Shown here: positions 1-5,762 of the stretch, piece after piece
Layout of the letters: each line of letters opens with the position of its first letter
Position numbering within the stretch: the first letter of the stretch is position 1
NCBI GenBank assembly: GCA_029974875.1
Contig: JARKQP010000930.1
Location: forward strand, 1-7,429
DNA length: 7,429 nt
Direction: 5' to 3'
Source: Mobilitalea sp.
Lineage (GTDB): Bacteria > Bacillota_A > Clostridia > Lachnospirales > Lachnospiraceae
Made by a program: the position numbers and the translations under genes
Notes under the pieces: model-generated
The model's input: the letters and a program-made list of their open reading frames with translations, nothing else
The model's database searches: none
What the model was told of the DNA's origin: nothing

Positions 1-1
1 A

Positions 2-610
2 GAATTTTCACAGGAAGAAATCGATGTGATAATGGAATGCATTCTGTGGAGTAAAAAGCAGGACAATAAGAGCCTGGTTCCGGTCTATAAAAAATGGTTT
101 GACCTGTGTGAAAAAAATCATCTGCCAGAAGCTGACAAAGGCCAGGAAGCCTTAAAGCTGGCAAGGGGACGCGGTGCGGAAATATTGCTTGCCAATATGA
201 CAGAAGCTGAATTGCCGACGAAGCAGGAGTGTCTGGAAGCGATTGCTTTTCTGGATAACAGCGGGTCGGCTGCCGATAAGAGGCTGGCAGGAATCCTGAG
301 GCAATATGTGGACGGACAGCATGTTGCAGAGTGGGATAGCTATGGGGAAAGGGTTAAAACCGCATATGAAATATCCGGCGGAAGTGCAATTCTTAACGAA
401 GCGCTAAAAGGTGATGCACAAGACCTGCATACTCTTGCAATAAGATGCATGAGGGCGGAGCTATTGACAAATCCCAAAACAGAGGTTTCTATATTGAATT
501 CAGTGCTATTATATGGCGCAAAGGATAGCAGGATAAAAAAGATATATCAGCAGTGGTTTGGAACATATGCAGCCCAAATTATGATAAGAAAAAAGCCTGG
601 GCTCCAATAA
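2..610 (+). CDS. Hypothetical protein, 3' part (5' end outside window)
   Basis: The reading frame is open from the first bases of the window (first complete codon GAA at 2) to TAA at 608-610, giving at least 202 residues. A GTG at 26 could be read as a start, but there is no ribosome binding site before it and the frame continues upstream, so I treat the gene as truncated by the window edge. The product is soluble and rich in Leu, Ala, Glu and Lys, with alternating predicted helices (for example around KKWFDLCEKN and KKIYQQWFGTY). There are no membrane segments or catalytic motif I can name. It could be an alpha-helical repeat protein, but I see no clear repeat register and assign no function. 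Base composition matches the following genes, so it belongs to the same genome. No obvious terminator follows; the next 300 bases are tandem repeats. Confidence 0.7.
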   Translation, partial: EFSQEEIDVIMECILWSKKQDNKSLVPVYKKWFDLCEKNHLPEADKGQEALKLARGRGAEILLANMTEAELPTKQECLEAIAFLDNSGSAADKRLAGILRQYVDGQHVAEWDSYGERVKTAYEISGGSAILNEALKGDAQDLHTLAIRCMRAELLTNPKTEVSILNSVLLYGAKDSRIKKIYQQWFGTYAAQIMIRKKPGLQ

Positions 611-640
611 TGGATTTTTAACAACTAAAAATGAAGTTTG

Positions 641-824
641 CATCCATAAGAATCTTAGGCTGTTATACTATGGATAACAGATTGATCAACCATAAAAAGC
701 TTAGGCTGCTATACTATGGATAATGAATTGACCAACTATGAAAAGCTTAGGTTGCTATACTATGGATAATGAATTGACCAACCATAAGAATCTTAGGTTG
801 TTATGCTGTAGATGAATTATCAAC
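641..824. repeat. 46-bp tandem repeat, four copies
   Basis: Four head-to-tail units begin at 641, 687, 733 and 779, each 46 bp. The last is degenerate in its final third. Each unit opens with a version of CAACCATAAGAATCTTAGG and continues through TGCTATACTATGGATAA. Each unit holds an extended -10-like TGYTATRCT (661-669, 707-715, 753-761, 799-807). Units 1 and 4 hold the perfect palindrome TAAGAATCTTA, replaced by an AAGCTT core in units 2 and 3. Units 1 and 2 have complementary arms CCATA and TATGG flanking about 20 nt; unit 3 has a mismatch in the first arm (CTATG) and unit 4 lacks the second. The period is not a multiple of three and stop codons recur, so it is not coding. It ends about 90 bp before the peptidase gene start at 916. 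Confidence 0.9.
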
Positions 825-837
825 CTGTTTATTGGTG

Positions 838-897
838 GAAAGACTGCAGGAGAGATGGCAGAAAGGACTGCAGGAAAGGTTGCAGAAAAGGCCGCAG
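838..897. repeat. 12-bp tandem repeat, five copies
   Basis: Five contiguous 12-bp units start at 838, 850, 862, 874 and 886, each ending in GCAG and beginning with a purine run (GAAAGACTGCAG, GAGAGATGGCAG, AAAGGACTGCAG, GAAAGGTTGCAG, AAAAGGCCGCAG). The array ends 5 bp before the ribosome binding site of the peptidase gene. Read in the frame of that gene it gives a tetrapeptide pattern (ERLQ, ERWQ, KGLQ, ERLQ, KRPQ), reachable from a TTG at 832. That TTG has no ribosome binding site, so I regard the array as untranslated leader. Confidence 0.85.
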
Positions 898-902
898 TAT
901 AT

Positions 903-908
903 AGGAGG
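903..908 (+). promoter_or_regulatory. Ribosome binding site fixing the peptidase start
   Basis: AGGAGG lies 7 bases before ATG 916. This is ideal spacing and decides for 916 over the upstream in-frame TTG at 832. Confidence 0.85.
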
Positions 909-915
909 TGGGCAG

Positions 916-1668
916 ATGAATGAGTTAGAATTTGAGAGCTATCAACCGGAAATGGTTCCTGATTTTCAGGAAAACAGTGAGGATATTGAGGTAAAGGAAT
1001 GGGGTGGAGCGGAAGGGATTAATATGCAGCCTGATGTAAGGCATGATATACCCGGAGTAGAACCGGCATTTGTTTATGCAGATGCATATGAAGTGGCGGA
1101 CATGCTGGATGATAACCAGGGGGACAATAGTTACGATGCAGAAGGTAACTGCGGTTTGGTCAGCACCTCCAATGTTCTAACGCTGTGCGGAATAGAAGCG
1201 GATGAGGAGCGGATCACAGGGCAGGCCATTGAGAATAAGCTTTGCAATTATTCTCCTTTTCTTCCGCCCGAAAGCAGGGGAGGAGTAAATGATGCCCAGA
1301 TGATTGAGCTTTTTAGGATGAACGGGGTAGAAGCCACAGCTTTTCCTGCGCAATCAGAAGAGGGCAGCTGTGAAGCGGTTGCACAGTATGTGGAGGAAGG
1401 CCATGGTGTGGCCATAGGCATTAATGCAGGATATGCCTGGCAGTCCTTGGCAGGCGTAGATGATGGCTCCGCCAACCATGAAATTACTGTTACAGGAACG
1501 GTCAGGGATGAAAATGGTGAGTTGCAGGGATTTATTGTTTGCGACAGCGGGCTGATAGGCGAGGACAGCAGCGCACGCTTTATGTCATTGGAAACGATGG
1601 AGGATGCTTATGAAGATGTTCCGGGTGCATCTGTAGTAGTGACGACCGAAGCGTTAAGAGCAGCTTAG
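916..1668 (+). CDS. Papain-like / C39-like cysteine peptidase
   Basis: The protein is 250 aa from ATG 916, chosen for the strong AGGAGG. Residues 1-65 form an acidic, probably flexible N-terminus. The rest looks like a papain-fold cysteine protease. The nucleophile is Cys79 in the motif GNCGLVS, the histidine is His188 in NHEITVTG, and the third residue is Asp210 in VCDSG, in the usual Cys-His-Asp order and spacing. A possible oxyanion Gln68 is farther upstream than the usual -6 position. The family includes C39-like leader peptidases and secreted papain-fold toxins. There is no signal peptide or membrane segment, so it acts in the cytoplasm or is exported by a dedicated system. It begins a tight gene group with the 170-aa protein (12 bp gap), the candidate precursor and the radical SAM enzyme. 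A role in cleaving the modified peptide is therefore plausible, but an effector role cannot be excluded. Confidence 0.65.
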   Translation: MNELEFESYQPEMVPDFQENSEDIEVKEWGGAEGINMQPDVRHDIPGVEPAFVYADAYEVADMLDDNQGDNSYDAEGNCGLVSTSNVLTLCGIEADEERITGQAIENKLCNYSPFLPPESRGGVNDAQMIELFRMNGVEATAFPAQSEEGSCEAVAQYVEEGHGVAIGINAGYAWQSLAGVDDGSANHEITVTGTVRDENGELQGFIVCDSGLIGEDSSARFMSLETMEDAYEDVPGASVVVTTEALRAA

Positions 1669-1680
1669 GAGGGCGGTACA

Positions 1681-2193
1681 ATGAAAAAATATTATGAAAT
1701 TTTAGAAAAAAATAGGAAAGTAATCATGGCTTTATGCGGTAATTGCAGTATATCATTTCCGGTACCGGATCTGGTAAATGGCATCCTGGTAGAAAAAGTG
1801 TTCCTGTATCCCTCATCACCCATCGAGGTAAGGACCCGTCCCTTTGCCCTTGTTACCAGCGCTATGGAGGATGGGACGATTTTAAAATACGAGAATGCCT
1901 ATGTATTTGATTTTGTACCGACACAGAAGCATCCTTTTGAAGAAAAGATAAGCTATGGGATTCCGGACGGTGAAAAGAAATCACTGGAGGAGCACCGGCT
2001 GGAAATGGAGCTGCTAGCCAAGCTGTATGAAGAAATCAGGAGCTTTGTCTTTGAAGAAAACCTTACGGCAGAGCAAAGAGAGATCTTAACAAAGTATTAT
2101 GTAATCTTTGAAAAATCAGTTCCCACTGCGCAGCTTCCCTTTTATGATGGGATGTCGGAAAAATATAAGAAATGGATGGTGGAGCATGTTTGA
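1681..2193 (+). CDS. Hypothetical protein (170 aa) in candidate RiPP cluster
   Basis: The ATG at 1681 is preceded by AGGAGGG at 1667-1673, which overlaps the stop codon of the peptidase gene, so the two are probably translationally linked. The 170-aa product has no signal peptide and no membrane segment. The first 100 residues look beta-rich, with many aromatic and proline positions (ISFPVPDLVNG, KVFLYPSSPIEV, ENAYVFDFVPT). Residues 100-135 are strongly helical and charged. A Cys-Gly-Asn-Cys pair (CGNC) occurs near residue 19, but nothing else suggests metal binding or redox activity. I do not recognise the family. Its last 8 bases overlap the start of the candidate precursor gene, so it is an obligate neighbour and could be an adaptor, chaperone or immunity protein for that peptide. 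That is inferred from position only. Confidence 0.75.
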   Translation: MKKYYEILEKNRKVIMALCGNCSISFPVPDLVNGILVEKVFLYPSSPIEVRTRPFALVTSAMEDGTILKYENAYVFDFVPTQKHPFEEKISYGIPDGEKKSLEEHRLEMELLAKLYEEIRSFVFEENLTAEQREILTKYYVIFEKSVPTAQLPFYDGMSEKYKKWMVEHV

Positions 2194-2521
2194 ATTTGAT
2201 GGTGGTAGTTTAAGCAGGGAGGAAGTCGAACCGGTTCCGGCAACGGACAATGTAATGGATCATACGGAAGAAGCAGCTGAAATGGATGAGGATTACAATG
2301 AGGTGCCGGAGGACCAGCCGGAGGCAGAGCTGGGGACGGAGTGGTTCCATAAGCTTGGCTTAACCCAGGAAGAAATAGATGTGTTAAAAAATATAGATTA
2401 TTCCGGGTCTGAGGCTGTGAAAGGGGACTACGGAACGGCAAAAGTAAAAGGAGATTGTCTCTCAACAACTTGCGTATATACGGAGACGACCTATAGCTGT
2501 GCTTATACAAAAGATATATAA
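2186..2521 (+). CDS. Candidate peptide precursor with Cys/Thr-rich C-terminal core
   Basis: The ATG at 2186 overlaps the end of the previous gene by 8 bp, with GGATGGTGGAG just upstream. An in-frame TTG at 2108 is deep inside the previous gene and unlikely. The product is 111 aa. Residues 1-55 are very acidic and low in hydrophobics. Residues 57-72 form an amphipathic helix (LGLTQEEIDVLKNIDY), like the recognition helix of many RiPP leaders. After a short duplicated element (KGDYGT then KGDCLST, also visible in the DNA) comes a 21-residue tail with the only three cysteines: Cys91, Cys96 and Cys105, set among Thr, Ser and Tyr. The tail suits thioether or aromatic crosslinking by the radical SAM/SPASM enzyme encoded 82 bp downstream. 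The leader is long for a sactipeptide or ranthipeptide, and I do not recognise a named precursor family. A small acidic regulator is the alternative. Confidence 0.6.
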   Translation: MFEFDGGSLSREEVEPVPATDNVMDHTEEAAEMDEDYNEVPEDQPEAELGTEWFHKLGLTQEEIDVLKNIDYSGSEAVKGDYGTAKVKGDCLSTTCVYTETTYSCAYTKDI

Positions 2522-2578
2522 AGGTATGGAAGAAATATAAAGATGTCAAAGAAACATAAAGATACGGAAGAAATATAA
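2522..2578. repeat. 19-bp tandem repeat, three copies
   Basis: Three contiguous 19-bp units start at 2522, 2541 and 2560 (AGGTATGGAAGAAATATAA, AGATGTCAAAGAAACATAA, AGATACGGAAGAAATATAA). The array fills nearly all the space between the candidate precursor stop (2521) and the radical SAM gene. Each unit ends in TAA, and the last supplies a GGAAG that could act as ribosome binding site for a TTG start at 2580. Confidence 0.85.
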
Positions 2579-2603
2579 TTTGATAAGGGATAGGTTCCTG
2601 TAT

Positions 2604-3845
2604 ATGAAATCTCAATTCAGAAAAAACCGGATTATTACCCTTCTTATTACACATGACTGCAATCTGAGGTGCCGGTATTGTTATGTCAAGGAATACAAGT
2701 CCTGCAGTATGTCAACAGAAACTGCGAAAAAAGCAATAGCTGCTTCATTTGAAGAGGCAAAAGGCTCTTATGAGTATTTAGAATTTGTATTCCTTGGCGG
2801 AGAGCCGCTGATGCTTTATAAGCGGATTATGGAAATCGCGGAGTGGGTCTGGGCGCAGGAGTGGGCAACGCCATATCTTTTATCCGCGGTAACAAATGGC
2901 ACTTTGCTGGATGAGCAGAATAAGGAATGGTTTACGAAAAACAAGGAACGTTTTATCCTTTGCTTAAGCTATGACGGAATCCAAAGTGCCCAAAATATTA
3001 ACAGAAGCGGATCCGATTCCATGATAGATATTGGTTTCTTTATTCAGAATTGGCCTAAGCAAGGCTTGAAAATGACCATATCGGAAGAATCTGTCCCATA
3101 TCTGGCAGAGAGCATTATCACTTTACAGGAGAAGGGTGTCAGGGTTAATTCTAGCTTTGCCGGAGGGGTGCCGGAATGGAAGAACGGATCACTGGATATT
3201 TTAAAGAAGCAGCTTGATATCTTGGCTGATTACTACCTGGAGCATGCGGAGGTGAAGGCTATTCCTAACAACCTGCTGTCCATTAATCTTTTACCTGTGT
3301 TGGAAGAAAGGAAGTTTCTGAGGGCGGGCTGCGGACTGGGGGAAAGCAGAATAACATATGACTGGGATGGGCAGAGATATTCCTGTCACCTAATTTCACC
3401 CTTGGTATTAAGCGAAGAACAGATAATGGAATATGAACAGATGAAGGAATACGGGCAGATAAAGGAATACGGGCAGATAAAGGAATATGAGCAAACAAAA
3501 GAATACGGGCAAATAAAGGGATATGAGCAGATAAAGGGATACGGGCGAATAAAGGAATATGGACAGACGGATACCCGCTGCGGTGAGATGAAATACCACT
3601 TATGCAAAGAGTGTGGGCTAGATGGTATTTGCCCGGTATGTATCGGGAATTCCATCCGGTTGTTTGGTAAAACAAATTGCAGAGAAAAAAGCAGCTGCAA
3701 AACCTTTAAAATCCAGGTTATGTCTGCTTGCAGATACCAATTAAAGACTATTTTGAACAACGCTATTCTAAATAGCTCCCAAATCGATAGTTCGGAAAAG
3801 TATAAAATCAAGGCCATTAAATACATTATGGAGAATATTACTTAA
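2604..3845 (+). CDS. Radical SAM/SPASM peptide-modifying enzyme with an inserted hexapeptide array
   Basis: From ATG 2604 the protein is 413 aa; a TTG at 2580 would add 8 residues and has a comparable ribosome binding site. The radical SAM cluster motif is Cys19-x3-Cys23-x2-Cys26 (CNLRCRYC). The SAM-binding GGEPL is at 65-69. The C-terminus is a SPASM domain that would hold two auxiliary iron-sulfur clusters. Cys243-x12-Gly256-x4-Cys261 fits the CX9-15GX4C rule, followed by Cys334-x2-Cys337-x5-Cys343-x2-Cys346 and closing cysteines at 359 and 365. Family members install thioether, C-C or epimer modifications in ribosomal peptides, or mature sulfatases. With a Cys-rich small protein just upstream and no sulfatase in view, peptide modification is favoured. 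Oddly, residues 276-323 are eight copies of a (E/G)Y(G/E)QIK-type hexapeptide, inserted in the variable gap of the SPASM domain between Cys261 and Cys334. The reading frame is intact. Confidence 0.85.
   Translation: MKSQFRKNRIITLLITHDCNLRCRYCYVKEYKSCSMSTETAKKAIAASFEEAKGSYEYLEFVFLGGEPLMLYKRIMEIAEWVWAQEWATPYLLSAVTNGTLLDEQNKEWFTKNKERFILCLSYDGIQSAQNINRSGSDSMIDIGFFIQNWPKQGLKMTISEESVPYLAESIITLQEKGVRVNSSFAGGVPEWKNGSLDILKKQLDILADYYLEHAEVKAIPNNLLSINLLPVLEERKFLRAGCGLGESRITYDWDGQRYSCHLISPLVLSEEQIMEYEQMKEYGQIKEYGQIKEYEQTKEYGQIKGYEQIKGYGRIKEYGQTDTRCGEMKYHLCKECGLDGICPVCIGNSIRLFGKTNCREKSSCKTFKIQVMSACRYQLKTILNNAILNSSQIDSSEKYKIKAIKYIMENIT
3429..3572 (+). repeat. 18-bp in-frame tandem repeat, eight copies, inside the SPASM domain
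   Basis: Units of 18 bp start at 3429, 3447, 3465, 3483, 3501, 3519, 3537 and 3555. The second and third units are identical (GAATACGGGCAGATAAAG); the others differ at a few bases. They are in frame and encode six residues each with the pattern Glu/Gly-Tyr-Gly/Glu-Gln-Ile-Lys. The array maps to residues 276-323 of the radical SAM protein. The near-identical copies suggest recent expansion by slippage. Confidence 0.95.
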
Positions 3846-3898
3846 CTGTTATACCCGGAAAGATATTTGGATAAGGAAAAGTGTTGGATGAAGTGAAA

Positions 3899-3904
3899 GG
3901 GAGG
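3899..3904 (+). promoter_or_regulatory. Ribosome binding site fixing ATG 3913
   Basis: GGGAGG lies 8 bases before ATG 3913. The in-frame GTG at 3904 overlaps this site and is therefore not the start. Confidence 0.8.
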
Positions 3905-3912
3905 TGGCTTGT

Positions 3913-4413
3913 ATGTCCCTTTGGAAGAAGGTGCAAAATGTACTGAACAGAGCAGATAGCCGGTATAAAGAATCATACCACAGGGGAGAGGGGGTAATAA
4001 TTCACTATACGAAGGAAGGTGAGATTATTCTTGAAAATACCATTGCCCATTTAGAGGTTATGATTATGAATAAAGATAGCATTCTGACGAATATACAGCC
4101 CGGGGATATTGATTTCGAAAAGGTCGACAGGCTTGAGAACTCCCATAATGCCCATGAATTAAAAGTGCACTATGGGCTTGGAATAGAAACCTTTATTAAC
4201 GGAGCCGCTTTTGTATGGTGGACCTTGTATCCGGATGGCCGGTATTTTGAAGATGAAGACGGATTCGGTGGAGAAAACTGCAATGAAACAACAGTATATG
4301 CATACATAGATACTCTGGGTCGGGTGATAATCCCGTTCCAGGATATGAGTTCAGAAGAAAAAAAGAACTATAGAATAGAAGCAGAGCAAAAGGCAAAGAG
4401 CGGGATCATATAG
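3913..4413 (+). CDS. Hypothetical protein (166 aa)
   Basis: Start ATG 3913 is set by GGGAGG at 3899-3904. The product is acidic and soluble, with no signal peptide or membrane segment. A short basic helix comes first (SLWKKVQNVLNRADSRYK). A probably beta-rich body follows, in which the aromatic stretch FVWWTLYPDGRYFEDEDGF stands out. It ends in a charged helix. I do not recognise the family. Its size, acidity and Trp/Tyr-rich strands resemble small immunity-type proteins found next to toxins, but no diagnostic motif supports this. It begins 67 bp after the radical SAM gene and precedes the 14-bp array and the SEDS gene, with no terminator visible on either side, so it may be co-transcribed with both. 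Confidence 0.75.
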   Translation: MSLWKKVQNVLNRADSRYKESYHRGEGVIIHYTKEGEIILENTIAHLEVMIMNKDSILTNIQPGDIDFEKVDRLENSHNAHELKVHYGLGIETFINGAAFVWWTLYPDGRYFEDEDGFGGENCNETTVYAYIDTLGRVIIPFQDMSSEEKKNYRIEAEQKAKSGII

Positions 4414-4430
4414 TAAAGGGAAAAATTGAG

Positions 4431-4542
4431 GGAATGCAATGTAGAAAATACGAGGCAGAAAATGCAATACAGAAAATGCAATGCAGAAAATACAATGTAG
4501 AAAATGCAATGCAGGGAATACAATACAGAAAATACGATGGAG
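4431..4542. repeat. 14-bp tandem repeat, eight copies, in the SEDS gene leader
   Basis: Eight contiguous 14-bp units start at 4431 and every 14 bases to 4529. The consensus is AAAATGCAATGCAG with variants such as AAAATACGAGGCAG and AAAATACAATGTAG. The final unit (AAAATACGATGGAG) forms most of the GGAGG ribosome binding site of the next gene. The array is open in the SEDS frame, but its ATG at 4434 has GAGGG abutting it, which is too close. It is probably untranslated. Since 14 is not a multiple of three, copy-number change would shift any frame read through it. Confidence 0.95.
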
Positions 4543-4543
4543 G
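4539..4543 (+). promoter_or_regulatory. Ribosome binding site built from the last repeat unit
   Basis: GGAGG sits 7 bases before TTG 4551. Four of its five bases belong to the eighth 14-bp repeat unit, so the repeat edge supplies the translation signal. It decides the start of the SEDS gene, shortening the open frame that begins at 4434 by 39 codons. Confidence 0.75.
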
Positions 4544-4550
4544 AAGAGCC

Positions 4551-5636
4551 TTGGGCAAGGGAAAACAAATTACGGTTGTAGCGGTTTCTATGGCTTTATT
4601 GCTATTATGTGGACTAATTGTTTATAGTCAGTATTCTAAGGCTATTGATTCCAAATATGTAGATGAATACTATTATTTTCAAAAATTTATGGTTTATATG
4701 CTTTTTGGCGTCCTTGGGGCTGTAGCTGTTTATTTTCTTTCCTTTCGAATAAAAATAGAAAAGAAAATACTCCTGGCATGTATACTCATTGCTATTACTG
4801 CAGCGCTTAACCTGCTGCCGACAGAGCTGCCCTTTCTCTTTTCCTTTTCAGGCAGCAGGTACATAGAACTGTTTTTTATAAAGTTTAAGATTTCCACCCT
4901 CAATATTATTATTCTATTATTCGCATTTGTAATAATACAAGAAAGGCTCTCAGCAAACAGCAGGCACACATTCCCCGTAATGAGTGGACTGGGAATATTA
5001 TTTATCATGATAATTGCGGTTGACGGTAATGCAGGGGATGTATTTATTGCAACACTGTTGTTCTCGACACTGCTTCTTTGGGGAAATAGAAAACACACGC
5101 TGATACATATGGTTAACATAGCAATATACGTGGGCATCATTAGCTGCTACTATTTTTTTAGATTAAAACAGAACATACAATATATTTCTATATGGTTGGA
5201 TCCCTATCAGGATGCGCTGGGCAAGGGATATATGAAACTTCAGGATTTTAAGATTATGAAAGCTGCCCATCTGATCGGAAGATCCGCCTATGCAAATGAA
5301 TTCAGCGGAGAAATATTGCCTGTTGTACTTATTCTCTTTGGATGGAGCATATTTGCTGTTATTCTGGGTCTGTTGCTGCTGATGATATGGAATATGTTTC
5401 GTTTAACCTCCGGAATTAAGGGGATTTTCTTAAAGAAGCTGGCATTTTCAATTACTGTATATTTTTTGGTAAAAGTAATCTTTTGCTTTTCTGTATTTTT
5501 TAATTTGCTTCCATTTTTCGGAGGAGGTCATTTGCCATTTGTGGGATATGGAGCGGAAATAGTCCTTGATATTATATTAATGGGCACTTATATTCGTTGC
5601 TGCCGTAATTTTGACCATAAAAAGGAAATTGGATAA
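4551..5636 (+). CDS. Divergent SEDS family membrane protein (FtsW/RodA/SpoVE-like)
   Basis: From TTG 4551 the protein is 361 aa, near the usual SEDS length. It is highly hydrophobic with about ten predicted membrane helices; the first, at residues 8-25, begins just after a short basic N-terminus. Two SEDS landmarks are visible. One is DPYQDALGKGY at residue 217 on, matching the DPW...GxGYQ loop. The other is GHLPFVGYG at 326-334, matching the GxPLPFxSYGGS motif near the C-terminus. SEDS proteins are peptidoglycan glycosyltransferases of elongation, division or sporulation. Here key positions deviate: the SYGGS serine is Gly, and the region where RodA/FtsW carry the essential Asp (TDF) reads ANEFSGE at 248 on, so Glu250 may replace it. 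It may be a specialised or inactive paralogue. No partner class B penicillin-binding protein gene is in the window. Confidence 0.75.
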   Translation: MGKGKQITVVAVSMALLLLCGLIVYSQYSKAIDSKYVDEYYYFQKFMVYMLFGVLGAVAVYFLSFRIKIEKKILLACILIAITAALNLLPTELPFLFSFSGSRYIELFFIKFKISTLNIIILLFAFVIIQERLSANSRHTFPVMSGLGILFIMIIAVDGNAGDVFIATLLFSTLLLWGNRKHTLIHMVNIAIYVGIISCYYFFRLKQNIQYISIWLDPYQDALGKGYMKLQDFKIMKAAHLIGRSAYANEFSGEILPVVLILFGWSIFAVILGLLLLMIWNMFRLTSGIKGIFLKKLAFSITVYFLVKVIFCFSVFFNLLPFFGGGHLPFVGYGAEIVLDIILMGTYIRCCRNFDHKKEIG

Positions 5637-5683
5637 GGGTAAGTAATGATAATTTATTAATGCGGGTACATTTGGATGTGATG

Positions 5684-5708
5684 CAGCCCTTTGCGGACAG
5701 AAGGGCTG
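5684..5708. other. Short GC-rich hairpin between SEDS and VWA genes
   Basis: CAGCCCTT (5684-5691) pairs with AAGGGCTG (5701-5708) around a 9-nt loop. There is no T-run on either side, so it is not a standard terminator. It could be a processing or pausing element in the 126-bp gap. The rest of the gap shows nothing firm apart from an AT-rich stretch, with TATAAA at 5721 but no matching -35. Confidence 0.4.
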
Positions 5709-5748
5709 GGATTAGAAAACTATAAACAATAATATCAATCAATGATAG

Positions 5749-5755
5749 AAGGAGG
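5749..5755 (+). promoter_or_regulatory. Ribosome binding site fixing the VWA start
   Basis: AAGGAGG lies 7 bases before ATG 5763. The in-frame ATG at 5742 is upstream of this site and has none of its own. Confidence 0.85.
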
Positions 5756-5762
5756 AACAAGC

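Noticed and set aside
631..723. Small 30-codon open frame running into the 46-bp repeats
   Set aside because: There is no ribosome binding site and the repeat period breaks frame. It encodes nothing family-like.
641..897. CRISPR array
   Set aside because: The repeats are contiguous without unique spacers, the units are degenerate and no cas genes are present.
916..1668. Type VII secretion (LXG/WXG) effector locus
   Set aside because: No WXG-type small helical gene, LXG domain or secretion component is visible. It is kept only as an alternative for the peptidase.
2543..2578. 11-codon open frame (MSKKHKDTEEI) inside the 19-bp array
   Set aside because: It has no clear ribosome binding site and arises from the repeat sequence. 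A leader peptide is possible but unsupported.
2142..2654. 170-codon open frame on the - strand
   Set aside because: It is antisense to the candidate precursor and the 19-bp array, has no ribosome binding site and a low-complexity Pro/Leu/Tyr composition.
2402..3572. Diversity-generating retroelement (template and variable repeats)
   Set aside because: There is no reverse transcriptase in the window and the repeat differences are not adenine-directed. Simple tandem slippage explains them.
3283..3826. Three long open frames on the - strand (Ser/Ile/Pro- or Tyr/Leu-rich repeats)
   Set aside because: They are antisense readings of the 18-bp array in the radical SAM gene. They lack ribosome binding sites and have no recognisable family.
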